Shown in pieces: positions 37,516 to 46,712 of a DNA stretch of 51,467 nt. Origin of the DNA: an uncultured Bacteroidota bacterium (GTDB lineage: Bacteria; Bacteroidota; Bacteroidia; Flavobacteriales; Flavobacteriaceae); contig CACMVZ010000006.1 in NCBI GenBank assembly GCA_902617285.1, positions 1 to 51,467 of the forward strand, given 5' to 3'. A program made the translations under genes and the position numbers. Each line of letters opens with the position of its first letter. Within the stretch, counting starts at the first letter, position 1. Below the pieces are notes generated by a model that searched no databases, was not told the DNA's origin, and saw nothing but the letters and a program-made list of their open reading frames with translations.

Positions 37516-39711
37516 TTAAATGTTAAACCAGTATGTTAGCTTTAAATTAATAGATCTAAATCTAGGCATAATTGAGTTTGAAGCGTAGTAATTATCATTA
37601 TAAACCAAATATAAGTCAGATAAAGGTGCAAATCTAAATTGAAGTCTAGAATTTATCCCAAGGTCTTCTGATTGTGAAGAATATTGAATATAAGTTGTCC
37701 AAAAAGTCTTTTTTGAAAATGTAAATTCAAACTTTGGACTAATTAACCATATGTCTTTTGAAGAATATGGACTTGGTAGTTTTATAGAGTCAAAATTAAA
37801 TTTTAATGATGTATTAAATATTGGTTGTCTTCTGAAAGCTAATTCATTATAAAATGAAAATTTATTACCATTAAAAAACCCACCATACGAAATACTTGAA
37901 TCAATATTAAAAATATTTCTTGAGGAAGATTTATATGAAAAAATATAATCGACATAATCATAAAAATTATTCTTGGGTAAAGGCTTCCCACTTAAGGATC
38001 TTGTTGGATCAAAATCGTAATATAAATATGTCTTTGATTGCCTTCGTTGAAAACTCAATCTACTTGTACTTAAATATTTTAATTGAATCTGAGAATAATG
38101 AATATTTCCCTCATATTTATTCTCTAATTCTGTCCTGAAAACCCATGCGGCATAATGAGATAATTCAATCTCTTGAATTTTTGGGTTATTTGGATAAATA
38201 CGAAACCTATAATTCGGTTCAAACTTATACATACCATATCTTCTATAATAACCTAAGTCTGATCTAAAATCATCACCGACGTATGCGGAATAAAACATAA
38301 TTAGACTTTTTTTGGTATTTCTAGTAATCATTATACCCGATGATATGTTTTGTTTATTATTAATTTCTGAGGGTCTAAAAGATTTATGAACAAAAGCTTT
38401 ACCAAACCACTTTCCATCTCCAGAGGCTAAATTATATTCCCCACCCAATACTCTATTATATTTTTCTTTATTATTCAAATATGAATATTCTTTAACAGAC
38501 TCTCTGTTTAAGAAAAAAAATGAAAAATTTGATCCATTAAAAACATTCTTTCTAAAAGTCAAAAGTGTATTATTATTTTGTGCTATTTCATTTTCCAGAT
38601 CATCATCAGTAAGAATATTAAGCAATCCTATTCGTGTCTTATCATTTATCTTTCCACTTAATTTAATACCATATATAATTTTATTCTCAATTAGTTCTCC
38701 ATCTTTATTTGATGAAATACCAATCCTTCTAGAGAAAAAAGGTTGAGCGTCTCTACTTGTACCAAAGTCAGAAAATAGATCTGAATTTTGTGTAAAAAAC
38801 TGCCTCTTTTCGGGAAGTTTAACTTCCCATTGAGATGTATTTACAATTCTGTCATCAACCTCAACTTGAGAAAAATCAGGATTTAATGTAAAATCTAAAT
38901 TAAGTGAATTTGCAATTGGTATCTTAACATCAATTCCAACTTGATTTCTTTTCACTTTGTTGTTAGGTGTAAATTCTTTACCATTTAAAATATTTATATA
39001 TGGAATTAATGCAAAGGGTTTCTTTTGTTTACCCAAAGGTTCTTCAAAAATTATATTACCCATAAATGCCAGATTTCCAATGCTTTGATTTTGAGGTACT
39101 CTAGACCAAACTGAATGTTCTTGACCATTAGTATCACTTCTGTACATATTAAATCTCCATTTTTTAGAGTTATTACCATAATACAATTGATCTAAAGGAA
39201 TCTTTAACTCTGTTAAAAAGAAATCATCATATAATTTAGACTCAACATACCAGATTGCATCCCAGGACTTATTCCTATCGAGCCTTGGATCTCTATTACC
39301 ATTAGATACCAAAAGATCACCTTTCAAGCCAATATGATTAGTTTGAAATTGGAATGCATTTGTAGCATCACTAAACGTATCAAAAATTAATTGGACATAA
39401 TCGGCACTTGCGGTTTCGAAATCTCTTTTTAAAGAGTAAACAGTGAACTTATTGCCACTTATATTTGATTTAATTAAAAAGTATAGGTTCTTATCATCGT
39501 AAAAAGCTTTAAAATTAGTTTGATTTTTAGCTTTTACTGAGTCACTAGGCCTCCATTGCCAATAATCAGAACTTTTACTTACTTCAGACCATAATTTATC
39601 TTCAACTCCATCAATTTCTATTTCTCTATTTATATATTTTATAAAATAATCTTGAGAAAATGAATATTTTAAGGAAAAAAAAATAACAATTAGAATTAAT
39701 TTATTTTTCAA
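37516..39711 (-). CDS. DUF5916 outer-membrane protein with CBM9-like N-terminal domain
   Basis: The start is a TTG at 39711; it gives the signal peptide LILIVIFFSLKYSFSQ and no ATG is nearby in frame. The first ~190 residues are a CBM9-like carbohydrate/ligand-binding fold (EIDGVEDKLW, FKAFYDDKNLYFLI, KWRFNMYR), followed by the DUF5916 region with many aromatic amphipathic strands (FFTQNSDLF, FFSRRIG) ending in a C-terminal aromatic residue stretch (LKLTYWFNI), consistent with a TonB-independent outer-membrane beta-barrel. The protein is 731 aa, about the family length. Function in the family is unknown. Confidence 0.85.
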   Translation of the reverse strand: MKNKLILIVIFFSLKYSFSQDYFIKYINREIEIDGVEDKLWSEVSKSSDYWQWRPSDSVKAKNQTNFKAFYDDKNLYFLIKSNISGNKFTVYSLKRDFETASADYVQLIFDTFSDATNAFQFQTNHIGLKGDLLVSNGNRDPRLDRNKSWDAIWYVESKLYDDFFLTELKIPLDQLYYGNNSKKWRFNMYRSDTNGQEHSVWSRVPQNQSIGNLAFMGNIIFEEPLGKQKKPFALIPYINILNGKEFTPNNKVKRNQVGIDVKIPIANSLNLDFTLNPDFSQVEVDDRIVNTSQWEVKLPEKRQFFTQNSDLFSDFGTSRDAQPFFSRRIGISSNKDGELIENKIIYGIKLSGKINDKTRIGLLNILTDDDLENEIAQNNNTLLTFRKNVFNGSNFSFFFLNRESVKEYSYLNNKEKYNRVLGGEYNLASGDGKWFGKAFVHKSFRPSEINNKQNISSGIMITRNTKKSLIMFYSAYVGDDFRSDLGYYRRYGMYKFEPNYRFRIYPNNPKIQEIELSHYAAWVFRTELENKYEGNIHYSQIQLKYLSTSRLSFQRRQSKTYLYYDFDPTRSLSGKPLPKNNFYDYVDYIFSYKSSSRNIFNIDSSISYGGFFNGNKFSFYNELAFRRQPIFNTSLKFNFDSIKLPSPYSSKDIWLISPKFEFTFSKKTFWTTYIQYSSQSEDLGINSRLQFRFAPLSDLYLVYNDNYYASNSIMPRFRSINLKLTYWFNI

Positions 39712-39738
39712 AAAAAGGCTTTTTTAAGAGTAATATTT

Positions 39739-39746
39739 CAAAACTA
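39739..39746 (-). promoter_or_regulatory. Candidate -7 box (TAGTTTTG) for the DUF5916-DUF4369 operon
   Basis: Perfect TAnnTTTG on the minus strand, 28 bases before the TTG start at 39711. It shares an 80-base divergent spacer with the nuclease promoter box. No -33 element is obvious. Confidence 0.4.
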
Positions 39747-39770
39747 AATAAATAATACTTTACATAATAT

Positions 39771-39778
39771 TATATTTG
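39771..39778 (+). promoter_or_regulatory. Candidate -7 box (TATATTTG) for the S1/P1 nuclease gene
   Basis: Perfect TAnnTTTG on the + strand, 19 bases before the preferred ATG at 39798. It lies back to back with the box at 39739 serving the opposite strand, so the two operons probably share a control region. Confidence 0.4.
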
Positions 39779-39797
39779 ATTAATTTTTAATGTGTTT

Positions 39798-40553
39798 ATG
39801 AGACTTATCATAATATTTTTAATTGGAGCTCTTTCATTTTTAAATTGGGGATCCACTGGTCACAGGGCTTTGGCTGAGGTTGCATCATTTTATTTAACTG
39901 AAAATGCAAAGAAAAAAATAAATGAAATCCTGAATGGTGAAACAATTGTTACCGCATCTACGTATGCAGATGATATTAAATCAGATAGTAGATATGATCA
40001 ATATTATAGTTGGCATTTTGTAAATATGGAATTAGATGAAAATTATAAAGATATAGTCCCATCTGAAAAAGGTGATGTCTTTATGGCAATCAATACATGT
40101 ATAGATATGTTAGAGAGTGAATCTACTTCAGACTCAGATAAATCATTTTATCTAAAATTACTTATTCACTTTGTTGGAGATATACACCAGCCTATGCATA
40201 TTGGAAGATATGACGATAGGGGTGGAAATAGAGTTAATGTTAAATGGTTTGGAAGAAATACTAATCTTCATAGACTATGGGATTCAGACATGATTAACAG
40301 CTATGGAATGAGTTACAGTGAATTTGCTAAAAATTTACCTGCTCCTGAAAAACTTGAAATTGAATTTGAACGAGATGATCTAATTGATTGGGTTAATGAC
40401 ATTCACTCTTATACTCGAAATATATATAAAGATGTTTCAAATGGAGACAATTTGGGATACGAATACCAATATAAGAACTTTCCAACTGTAAAAGATCTAA
40501 TCCTTAAGGGTGGCTTAAGGCTAGCAGCAGTTCTTAATTACCTATTTGATTAA
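39798..40553 (+). CDS. S1/P1-type zinc nuclease
   Basis: This 251-aa secreted nuclease has the three-zinc site residues: Trp and His at the mature N-terminus (NWGSTGHR), Asp (YADDI), His (SWHFVN), His/Asp/His (HFVGDIHQPMH) and His/Asp (NLHRLWDSD). It cleaves single-stranded DNA and RNA in the periplasm or outside. I chose ATG 39798 over GTG 39792 because it starts the signal peptide cleanly and is nearer the usual distance from the promoter box. Its stop overlaps the convergent htpG by 12 bases. A phosphate-scavenging role is plausible (inference). Confidence 0.93.
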   Translation: MRLIIIFLIGALSFLNWGSTGHRALAEVASFYLTENAKKKINEILNGETIVTASTYADDIKSDSRYDQYYSWHFVNMELDENYKDIVPSEKGDVFMAINTCIDMLESESTSDSDKSFYLKLLIHFVGDIHQPMHIGRYDDRGGNRVNVKWFGRNTNLHRLWDSDMINSYGMSYSEFAKNLPAPEKLEIEFERDDLIDWVNDIHSYTRNIYKDVSNGDNLGYEYQYKNFPTVKDLILKGGLRLAAVLNYLFD

Positions 40554-42407
40554 ATCTATACTTCTGTTTATAAATTCAGTAAGATCCTTTCCAGTAAGAT
40601 TATTCTTAGAAAGTTTTGCTAAATCAATTGACTGTTTTATTAAACTATTTCTCTTTTTTTCAGTTCTTGTATTCAAAATTTTACCAACTAATTCATGATT
40701 TGTATTTACAATCAATGAATACATGTCTGGCAAGTTACCCATTGCTCCACCACCAGTTTGTTGCATTTCCTTCATTCTTCTCATAAATTCAGGTTGAGCA
40801 AGCATAAAAGGCATGCTATTACTATCTAAGGCCTCTAACTGAACAGTATATTTTTCATTTTCAACTGCATTCTCAATCATTGGTTTTAACTTTTCTTTTT
40901 CTTCATCAGTCAATTTTGAAATTACCTCTTCATCCTTCTTTATCAAGTTCTCTAAAGTATCAGAATCAACTCTAGAAAATTTAATTTTTTCTTTCTTTGA
41001 TTCAAGCTTCTGCATTAAATGAGGAATTATGGGAGAGTCTAAGAGAAGAACTTCGTAACCTTTTTCTTTTGCAGATTCAATGTAAGTATACTGCTCATCT
41101 TTATTTTGAGCATAAAGAATAATTAAATTCCCATCTTTATCTGTTTGAAGCTTTTTAATTTTTTTCTCTAATTCTTCGTAAGTAAAATATTTATCATCTA
41201 CTGTTGGATATAGGTTAAATGATTCGGCTTTATCATAAAACTTATCTTCAGTGAGCATACCATATTCAATTACAACTTTTATATCATTCCATTTACTTTC
41301 TAAATTCTCTCTTTCATTTTTAAATATTGAGTTTAATTTATCTGCAACTTTTCTAGTGATATAATTAGTAATCTTTTTTACAGACGCATCAGACTGCAGA
41401 TAGCTTCTTGATACATTAAGTGGTATATCAGGAGAATCTATAACACCCTTGAGAAGTCCTAAAAATTCAGGTACAATACCTTCAACGTTATCGGTTACAA
41501 ATACTTGATTTTGGTAAAGTTGAATTCTGTCTTTTTGTAGATTAAGATCATTTGATATTTTAGGAAAATATAAAATACCTGTAAGGTTAAAAGGATAATC
41601 TACATTTAAATGAATATGAAATAATGGCTCATCAAATTGATAAGGGTAAAGCTCTCTGTAAAATTGCTTGTAGTCTTCATCTTTGAGATCAGCAGGAGGT
41701 TTAGTCCACGCAGGATTAGGATTATTTATTATATTATCTACAGTTACCTTTTCTTCTTTTTCAGCTTCTTTTCCAGGAATAGTCTCTTCTTTTGTGCCAA
41801 ATTTAATTGGGTGAGGCATAAACTTATTATACTTATTAAGTAACTCTGAAATCTTACTTTCCTCAAGATAATCCTTGGAATCCTTGGATATATGTAAAAT
41901 TATCTCTGTACCTCTTTCTTTTTTCTCAGATTTCTTTATGGTATATTCAGGTGACCCATCACATATCCAGTGAGCAGCTGGCTCATCCTTATATGATTTT
42001 GTAATAATTTCAACTTTATCTGAGACCATGAACGAGGAGTAAAAGCCAAGTCCAAAATGTCCGATTATACCTGTGTCTTTTGAAGTTTCTTTATATTTTT
42101 CAAGAAATTCTTCAGCTCCTGAAAAAGCCACATCGTTTATGTATTTTTTAACCTCATCTGAAGTCATTCCTACACCGTTGTCGATAATGTGAAGTTTTTT
42201 TGCCTTTTTGTCAATTTTTAATTCAACACCAAGATCACCAATCTCACCTTTAACTTCTCCAATACTTGATAAATGTTGAATTTTAGTTAATGCATCTGTT
42301 GCATTTGAAATAAGCTCTCTTAAAAATATTTCTTGATCACTGTATAGAAACTTTTTTATAAGTGGGAATATATTCTCAACTGAAACATTAATTTTTCCTT
42401 TTGCCAT
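40542..42407 (-). CDS. htpG: Molecular chaperone HtpG (Hsp90 family)
   Basis: This 621-aa ATP-dependent chaperone has the GHKL ATPase motifs: FLRELISNATDAL (Asn/Glu), DNGVGMTSDEV and GHFGLGFYSSF, and the middle-domain Arg segment (LNVSRSYLQSD) that senses the gamma-phosphate. The C-terminal dimerisation helices run to the end. The length is normal. Its upstream 60 bases hold a T-run rich stretch but no CIRCE-type inverted repeat, so heat control via HrcA is not indicated. The end overlaps the nuclease gene on the other strand by 12 bases. Confidence 0.97.
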   Translation of the reverse strand: MAKGKINVSVENIFPLIKKFLYSDQEIFLRELISNATDALTKIQHLSSIGEVKGEIGDLGVELKIDKKAKKLHIIDNGVGMTSDEVKKYINDVAFSGAEEFLEKYKETSKDTGIIGHFGLGFYSSFMVSDKVEIITKSYKDEPAAHWICDGSPEYTIKKSEKKERGTEIILHISKDSKDYLEESKISELLNKYNKFMPHPIKFGTKEETIPGKEAEKEEKVTVDNIINNPNPAWTKPPADLKDEDYKQFYRELYPYQFDEPLFHIHLNVDYPFNLTGILYFPKISNDLNLQKDRIQLYQNQVFVTDNVEGIVPEFLGLLKGVIDSPDIPLNVSRSYLQSDASVKKITNYITRKVADKLNSIFKNERENLESKWNDIKVVIEYGMLTEDKFYDKAESFNLYPTVDDKYFTYEELEKKIKKLQTDKDGNLIILYAQNKDEQYTYIESAKEKGYEVLLLDSPIIPHLMQKLESKKEKIKFSRVDSDTLENLIKKDEEVISKLTDEEKEKLKPMIENAVENEKYTVQLEALDSNSMPFMLAQPEFMRRMKEMQQTGGGAMGNLPDMYSLIVNTNHELVGKILNTRTEKKRNSLIKQSIDLAKLSKNNLTGKDLTEFINRSIDLIK

Positions 42408-42467
42408 AATTTTTTTAATTAATATTTATCAAAAAAAATACCAATGTTTTTTTATGACATTTTGGCA

Positions 42468-43922
42468 TTATTTTCTAATTAAGTAAAGTCCAACAAAATT
42501 AAGGAGACCATTGAAAGGTAAAAGCTCATATCCTATGGAATAACCTCCAAGCATTTCCCTAGGAAGATTTCCAATTACTATAATTAAAATAATATTGATA
42601 ATTACGACAATAAATACCTTTTTGTCATCTATTTTATATTTAGTAAATATTCCAAAAGCAAAAAGACCTAGAAGAGGCCCATACGTATATTGAGCAACTG
42701 TTAATAGAGAATCAATTACATTTTTATCCAATACATATCTGTAGATTATGACAACTATAATTAAGAGAATGCTCATCAATACATGAATAATTTTTCTAGT
42801 TTTTTTAGATGATTCTTTAGAGCTATCGATTTTTAATATATCAATACAGAATGAAGTAGTTAAGGATGTTAAAGCACTATCTGCACTACTATATGCAGCA
42901 GCAATAAGTCCTAAAATAAATACAATTCCTAAAAATTCACCTAATCCTGACCTTAAAGCAATTTCTGGAAATAATAAATCTGTCCTTGGTGAGTTATCAA
43001 GTAAAGGAATGCTAACTCCGTTTTGATTCGCATAAATAAATAATAATGCACCTAAAACAATAAATAAGAACGTAACTGCTGTAAGGATAAAGCTAAATAC
43101 TATCATATTCTTTTTTGCCTCATTAATGTTCTTACAGGTCAAGTTCTTCTGCATCATGTCCTGATCTAATCCAGTCATACATATGGTTATGAAAGCCCCG
43201 CCAATTATTGATTTTAGGAAATAACTACGATCCATGAAGCTATCAGTAACAAAGATTTTACTGTATTCATTAAATTCTGTGGATGATAAAAGCTCATTTA
43301 AGCTCCAGCCTAGATTGTTATTTATATAATATATTGATAGTATTACAGCCAGTATCATCAACGTAGTTTGAATTGTATCAGTCCAGACAATTGTCTTTAT
43401 GCCACCTCTTCTAGTGTATAGCCAAATTAGTAGAATTGATATGATAACAGTAATTTCAAATGGAATTCCAAGATCATTAAAAACAAATTCTTGAAGAACA
43501 ATTGCAACGAGAAATAATCTAAAAGAAGCACCTAATATTCTTGAAATCAAAAATGAAATAGAACCTACATAATGGGAATTTTTACCAAATCTTGATAGTA
43601 AATACTCATATATAGATGTTAATCCAAGCTTGTAATATAATGGTAATAAAATATTAGCTATAATTAGGTATCCAATTAAATAACCAATAACTACTTGAAA
43701 ATAAGTAAATTGAGAGTCGCCAACCCATCCTGGGACTGATATAAATGTTACTCCAGAAAGAGATGCCCCAACCATCCCAAACGCAACTACTGCCCAATTA
43801 GAGCTTCTTTTTGCATTGAAAAAAACTTCATTATTATCTTCTTTTCCTGTAAAGTAAGAAATGACAGTTAGGACCACAAAGTAGGATATAATTGCAATTA
43901 AAATTATTTGTGGAGATAACAT
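42468..43922 (-). CDS. Sodium:solute symporter (SSS family)
   Basis: This polytopic protein (484 aa from ATG 43922) has SSS motifs: FFNAKRSSNWAVVAFGMVGASLSGVTFISVPG near the start, RRGGIKTIVWTDTIQTTLMI and AAAYSSADSALTSLTTSF, the Ser/Thr-rich sodium-site helix. I prefer the ATG at 43922 (MLSPQI, start of the first helix) over 43937, because MYIYK adds an improbable extension and would put the inverted repeat at 43922-43939 inside the gene. It belongs to the same superfamily as the symporter at 14256 but a different subgroup. The substrate is unknown. It is divergent from recR. Confidence 0.88.
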   Translation of the reverse strand: MLSPQIILIAIISYFVVLTVISYFTGKEDNNEVFFNAKRSSNWAVVAFGMVGASLSGVTFISVPGWVGDSQFTYFQVVIGYLIGYLIIANILLPLYYKLGLTSIYEYLLSRFGKNSHYVGSISFLISRILGASFRLFLVAIVLQEFVFNDLGIPFEITVIISILLIWLYTRRGGIKTIVWTDTIQTTLMILAVILSIYYINNNLGWSLNELLSSTEFNEYSKIFVTDSFMDRSYFLKSIIGGAFITICMTGLDQDMMQKNLTCKNINEAKKNMIVFSFILTAVTFLFIVLGALLFIYANQNGVSIPLLDNSPRTDLLFPEIALRSGLGEFLGIVFILGLIAAAYSSADSALTSLTTSFCIDILKIDSSKESSKKTRKIIHVLMSILLIIVVIIYRYVLDKNVIDSLLTVAQYTYGPLLGLFAFGIFTKYKIDDKKVFIVVIINIILIIVIGNLPREMLGGYSIGYELLPFNGLLNFVGLYLIRK

Positions 43923-43939
43923 TTTGTAAATATACAAAA
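43922..43939. promoter_or_regulatory. Perfect inverted repeat between the symporter and recR starts
   Basis: TTTTGTA and TACAAAA form a seven-base inverted repeat with a four-base spacer. It begins at the symporter start codon and lies 20 bases upstream of the recR -7 box. It may be an operator or part of overlapping divergent promoters. AT-rich dyads arise by chance, so this is tentative. Confidence 0.3.
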
Positions 43940-43958
43940 GAACTTACATGAATATTTC

Positions 43959-43966
43959 TAAATTTG
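43959..43966 (+). promoter_or_regulatory. Candidate recR -7 box (TAAATTTG), nearly leaderless
   Basis: Perfect TAnnTTTG ending four bases before the recR ATG, the same geometry as at 8859. A transcript starting a few bases downstream would be leaderless. Confidence 0.4.
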
Positions 43967-43970
43967 TTCA

Positions 43971-44591
43971 ATGGAATTTCCTTCTAAACTTCTTGAGGAT
44001 TTAGTGTATAATATTTCCCAATTATCTGGAATTGGAAAAAGGTCAGCTTTAAGAATTGCTCTTGAAATTTTAAGAAAACCAAAAGAATATTCGAGAGATC
44101 TTTCAGAGAGTATTTATGATTTTAAAACTCAAATTAAATTTTGTTCACAGTGTCATAATATATCTGATAAAGATGTTTGTGATATCTGTCTAAATCCTTC
44201 AAGAGATCAGTCACTAGTTTGCATAGTTGAAGATATTAGAGACGTAATTGCAATAGAAAACACTAACCTTTATAAGGGAGTTTACCATGTACTTGGTGGT
44301 GTGATTTCTCCAATTGAGGGAATAGGCCCTGAGGATCTTAACATTTCAACTCTCGAAAAAAAAATATCTGAAAAAAATATAGTTGAGGTCATTTTTGCAC
44401 TTAGTGCTACTATTGAGGCAGATACAACGAGCTTTTATATTTTTAAAACTTTGAAAAACCTTGATGTTAAAGTATCTGTTCTTGCCAGAGGAATCCCTGT
44501 TGGTGACCAACTTGAATATACTGACGAAGTTACATTGGCAAGAAGTATTCAGAATAGACGCCCTTATGAAAGTAATCTTTCAAATCATTAA
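43971..44591 (+). CDS. recR: Recombination protein RecR
   Basis: This 206-aa protein loads RecA with RecF/RecO at gapped DNA. The helix-hairpin-helix (LSGIGKRSALRIAL), the four-Cys zinc finger (CSQCHNISDKDVCDIC) and the Toprim domain (VCIVEDIRDVIAIE) are intact, and the Walker-B-like C-terminal segment (VSVLARGIPVGDQLEY) is present. The length is typical. A near-leaderless promoter precedes it and the E2 gene follows after a 34-base gap with its own promoter box. Confidence 0.97.
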   Translation: MEFPSKLLEDLVYNISQLSGIGKRSALRIALEILRKPKEYSRDLSESIYDFKTQIKFCSQCHNISDKDVCDICLNPSRDQSLVCIVEDIRDVIAIENTNLYKGVYHVLGGVISPIEGIGPEDLNISTLEKKISEKNIVEVIFALSATIEADTTSFYIFKTLKNLDVKVSVLARGIPVGDQLEYTDEVTLARSIQNRRPYESNLSNH

Positions 44592-44603
44592 TCATTAATA
44601 TTG

Positions 44604-44611
44604 TAAATTTG
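44604..44611 (+). promoter_or_regulatory. Candidate -7 box (TAAATTTG) for the E2 gene
   Basis: Perfect TAnnTTTG followed by GC, 14 bases before the E2 ATG, in the 34-base spacer after recR. Suitable for transcription of the E2-exonuclease-FAH-pncC run. No -33 element seen. Confidence 0.45.
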
Positions 44612-44625
44612 CAAATACTTAAGTA

Positions 44626-45939
44626 ATGGGAAAATATCTATTAAAACTCCCAAAAATGGGAGAGAGTATTGCTGAGGCTACTATAACTAAATGGTTGAAA
44701 GAGGTTGGAGATATAGTTGAAGTTGACGAATCAATTGTTGAGATTGCCACAGATAAAGTAGATTCAGATGTCCCTTCTGAATTTAAAGGAAAGTTAATTA
44801 AGAAGAATTTTGAGGTTAATGATATTGTGAAAGTTGGTGATACAATAGCAGAGATAGAAACCGATTCAATTGACAATGACGATGAAGTGATAGATAATTC
44901 TCCAAAAAAACAAGAAGATATTTTAGTTGAAAACGAGAATGTTGAAGAAGTAGAGTCTAATATTCCTGAATTGGAAATACCTTCAATTAAACTGCTTGAC
45001 GATTCGAAAAAAATTGAATCTGAAAATAAAATAAGTAAAAGTGATAGATTTTATTCACCATTAGTAAAAAGTATCGCTAAAAAGGAAAATATAAGTTTAA
45101 AGGAACTAGATCAGATATCTGGGTCAGGAAAAGATGGTAGAGTAACCAAACAGGATATATTAAATTATATAAAAGGTGATATAAAATCTGGAATTACTAA
45201 TGATAGTTATGCGCCAACACAAACCTCAGTTGGTGATCAGATTGTAGAACTAGACAGGATGGGTAAGATTATTTTCAACCATATGTCAGATTCTAAGAAA
45301 ATTTCTGCTCATGTCCAGTCATTTGTTGAGGTTGATGTATCAAACGTTTGGGACTGGAGAGAAAAATATAAAAGATCATTTCAAGAAAATGAAGGACAAA
45401 AGCTTACATTCACTCCTATATTCATTAGCGCAGTAGTCAAGTCATTAAAGGATTTTCCAATTTTAAACAGTTCTGTAGTTGATGATAAAATTGTTATTAA
45501 AAGATCAATAAATATCGGAATGGCAACTGCTGTGGATAATGGTAATTTAATTGTCCCGGTTATAAAAAATGCAGATCATCTGAACTTAAAAGGACTTGCA
45601 ATAGCCGTTAATGATCTTTCAAAAAGGGCTAGGTCAAATTCATTAAAACCTGAAGAAATTTCAGATGGCACATATACCGTTACAAATGTTGGTAATTTTG
45701 GATCAATAATGGGTACACCGATTATAAATCAGCCACAAGTTGGTATAATAGCAATAGGAGTAATAAGAAAGCTTCCATCTGTAATAGAAACTGATAAAGG
45801 AGATTTTGTTGGAATTAGAAAAAAACTAATACTCTCGCATACGTATGACCATAGAATTATTAATGGATCAATAGGAGGGAGCTTTGTGAAAAGAGTTGCT
45901 GAATATCTTGAAGAATGGGATATGAATCAAACAATCTAA
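44626..45939 (+). CDS. Dihydrolipoamide acyltransferase (E2) of a 2-oxoacid dehydrogenase complex
   Basis: This 437-aa protein has one lipoyl domain (lipoylated K44 in the ATDKVDSD motif), a long acidic linker, a peripheral-subunit-binding domain (SPLVKSIAKKENISL, SGKDGRVTKQDIL) and the catalytic core. The active-site motif is H409-R-I-I-N413-G: Asn replaces the Asp of the common HRxxDG. Azotobacter vinelandii E2p is known to have His and Asn at these positions, so it is probably active. The lipoyl domain and core are closest to branched-chain-type or general E2 proteins. The E1 and E3 genes are not in the window, so the substrate is undetermined. Confidence 0.92.
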   Translation: MGKYLLKLPKMGESIAEATITKWLKEVGDIVEVDESIVEIATDKVDSDVPSEFKGKLIKKNFEVNDIVKVGDTIAEIETDSIDNDDEVIDNSPKKQEDILVENENVEEVESNIPELEIPSIKLLDDSKKIESENKISKSDRFYSPLVKSIAKKENISLKELDQISGSGKDGRVTKQDILNYIKGDIKSGITNDSYAPTQTSVGDQIVELDRMGKIIFNHMSDSKKISAHVQSFVEVDVSNVWDWREKYKRSFQENEGQKLTFTPIFISAVVKSLKDFPILNSSVVDDKIVIKRSINIGMATAVDNGNLIVPVIKNADHLNLKGLAIAVNDLSKRARSNSLKPEEISDGTYTVTNVGNFGSIMGTPIINQPQVGIIAIGVIRKLPSVIETDKGDFVGIRKKLILSHTYDHRIINGSIGGSFVKRVAEYLEEWDMNQTI

Positions 45940-45940
45940 A

Positions 45941-46711
45941 ATGAAAATAAACCTAGATAGACCAATTTGTTTTTTTGATCTTGAAACAACTGGTGCTAAA
46001 GTTGGTAAAGATAGAATTGTCGAAATAGCGATTCTTAAAGTAGATGTTGATAAATCCGAGTCACAGAAGGTTTGGAGAATAAATCCTGAAATGGAGATTT
46101 CATTCCAGGCTACTAATGTTCACGGTATAACAAATGAAATGGTTAAGGATGAGCCAAACTTTAAGTATTACGCAAAAGAAATTTATGAGTTTATCAAGGG
46201 ATGTGATTTAGCTGGATTTAATTCAATAAAATTTGATGTTCCAATACTTGTAGAGGAGCTAATCAGGGCAGAAATAGAATTTGATTTTACAAAAATTAAA
46301 TTAATTGATAGTCAAGTAATATATCACAAGAAGGAGCCAAGAAATCTTACAGCAGCTTTAAAATTTTATTGTGATAAAGATCTAGAAAATGCACATTCTG
46401 CAATGGATGACACAATAGCAACATATGAAGTTTTTAAAGCTCAATTAGAAAAATATGATGATCTTAAGCCAAATATTGATTTTCTGAGTGAGTTCACAAA
46501 GAGAAATGATAATTTAGATTTTGCTGGAAAAATAAGGGTAGACTCTGATAATGATGCAGTATTTGCTTTTGGTAAATATACTGGTCAAAAAGTTATTGAT
46601 GTATTTAAAACTGATACAGGTTATTATTCATGGATAATGAATGGTGATTTCCCTGAGTATACAAAGAAAATTTTTACACAAATAAAACTTAGTTTATTAA
46701 ATTCAAAATAA
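45941..46711 (+). CDS. DEDDh 3'-5' exonuclease with DUF3820-like C-terminal domain
   Basis: This 256-aa protein has the exonuclease motifs FFDLETTG (Exo I), AGFNSIKFDVPIL (Exo II) and NAHSAMDDTIATYEVF (Exo III, with His and Asp), forming a complete DEDDh site like DnaQ epsilon. From about residue 198 it carries a short extra domain (FAFGKYTGQKVIDVFKTDTGYYSWIM), resembling DUF3820, found fused to exonucleases in Bacteroidota. It likely degrades single strands in repair or RNA turnover. It starts one base after the E2 stop. Confidence 0.93.
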   Translation: MKINLDRPICFFDLETTGAKVGKDRIVEIAILKVDVDKSESQKVWRINPEMEISFQATNVHGITNEMVKDEPNFKYYAKEIYEFIKGCDLAGFNSIKFDVPILVEELIRAEIEFDFTKIKLIDSQVIYHKKEPRNLTAALKFYCDKDLENAHSAMDDTIATYEVFKAQLEKYDDLKPNIDFLSEFTKRNDNLDFAGKIRVDSDNDAVFAFGKYTGQKVIDVFKTDTGYYSWIMNGDFPEYTKKIFTQIKLSLLNSK

Positions 46712-46712
46712 A

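Noticed and set aside
39792..39797. GTG (39792) as the nuclease start
   Set aside because: It adds only two residues; the ATG at 39798 gives the cleaner signal peptide.
43923..43937. Upstream ATG (43937) as the symporter start
   Set aside because: It adds MYIYK before the first helix and covers the inverted repeat; the ATG at 43922 fits the family better.
45850..45867. E2 Asn413 as proof of an inactive enzyme
   Set aside because: Functional E2p of Azotobacter vinelandii has Asn at this position, so inactivation cannot be claimed.
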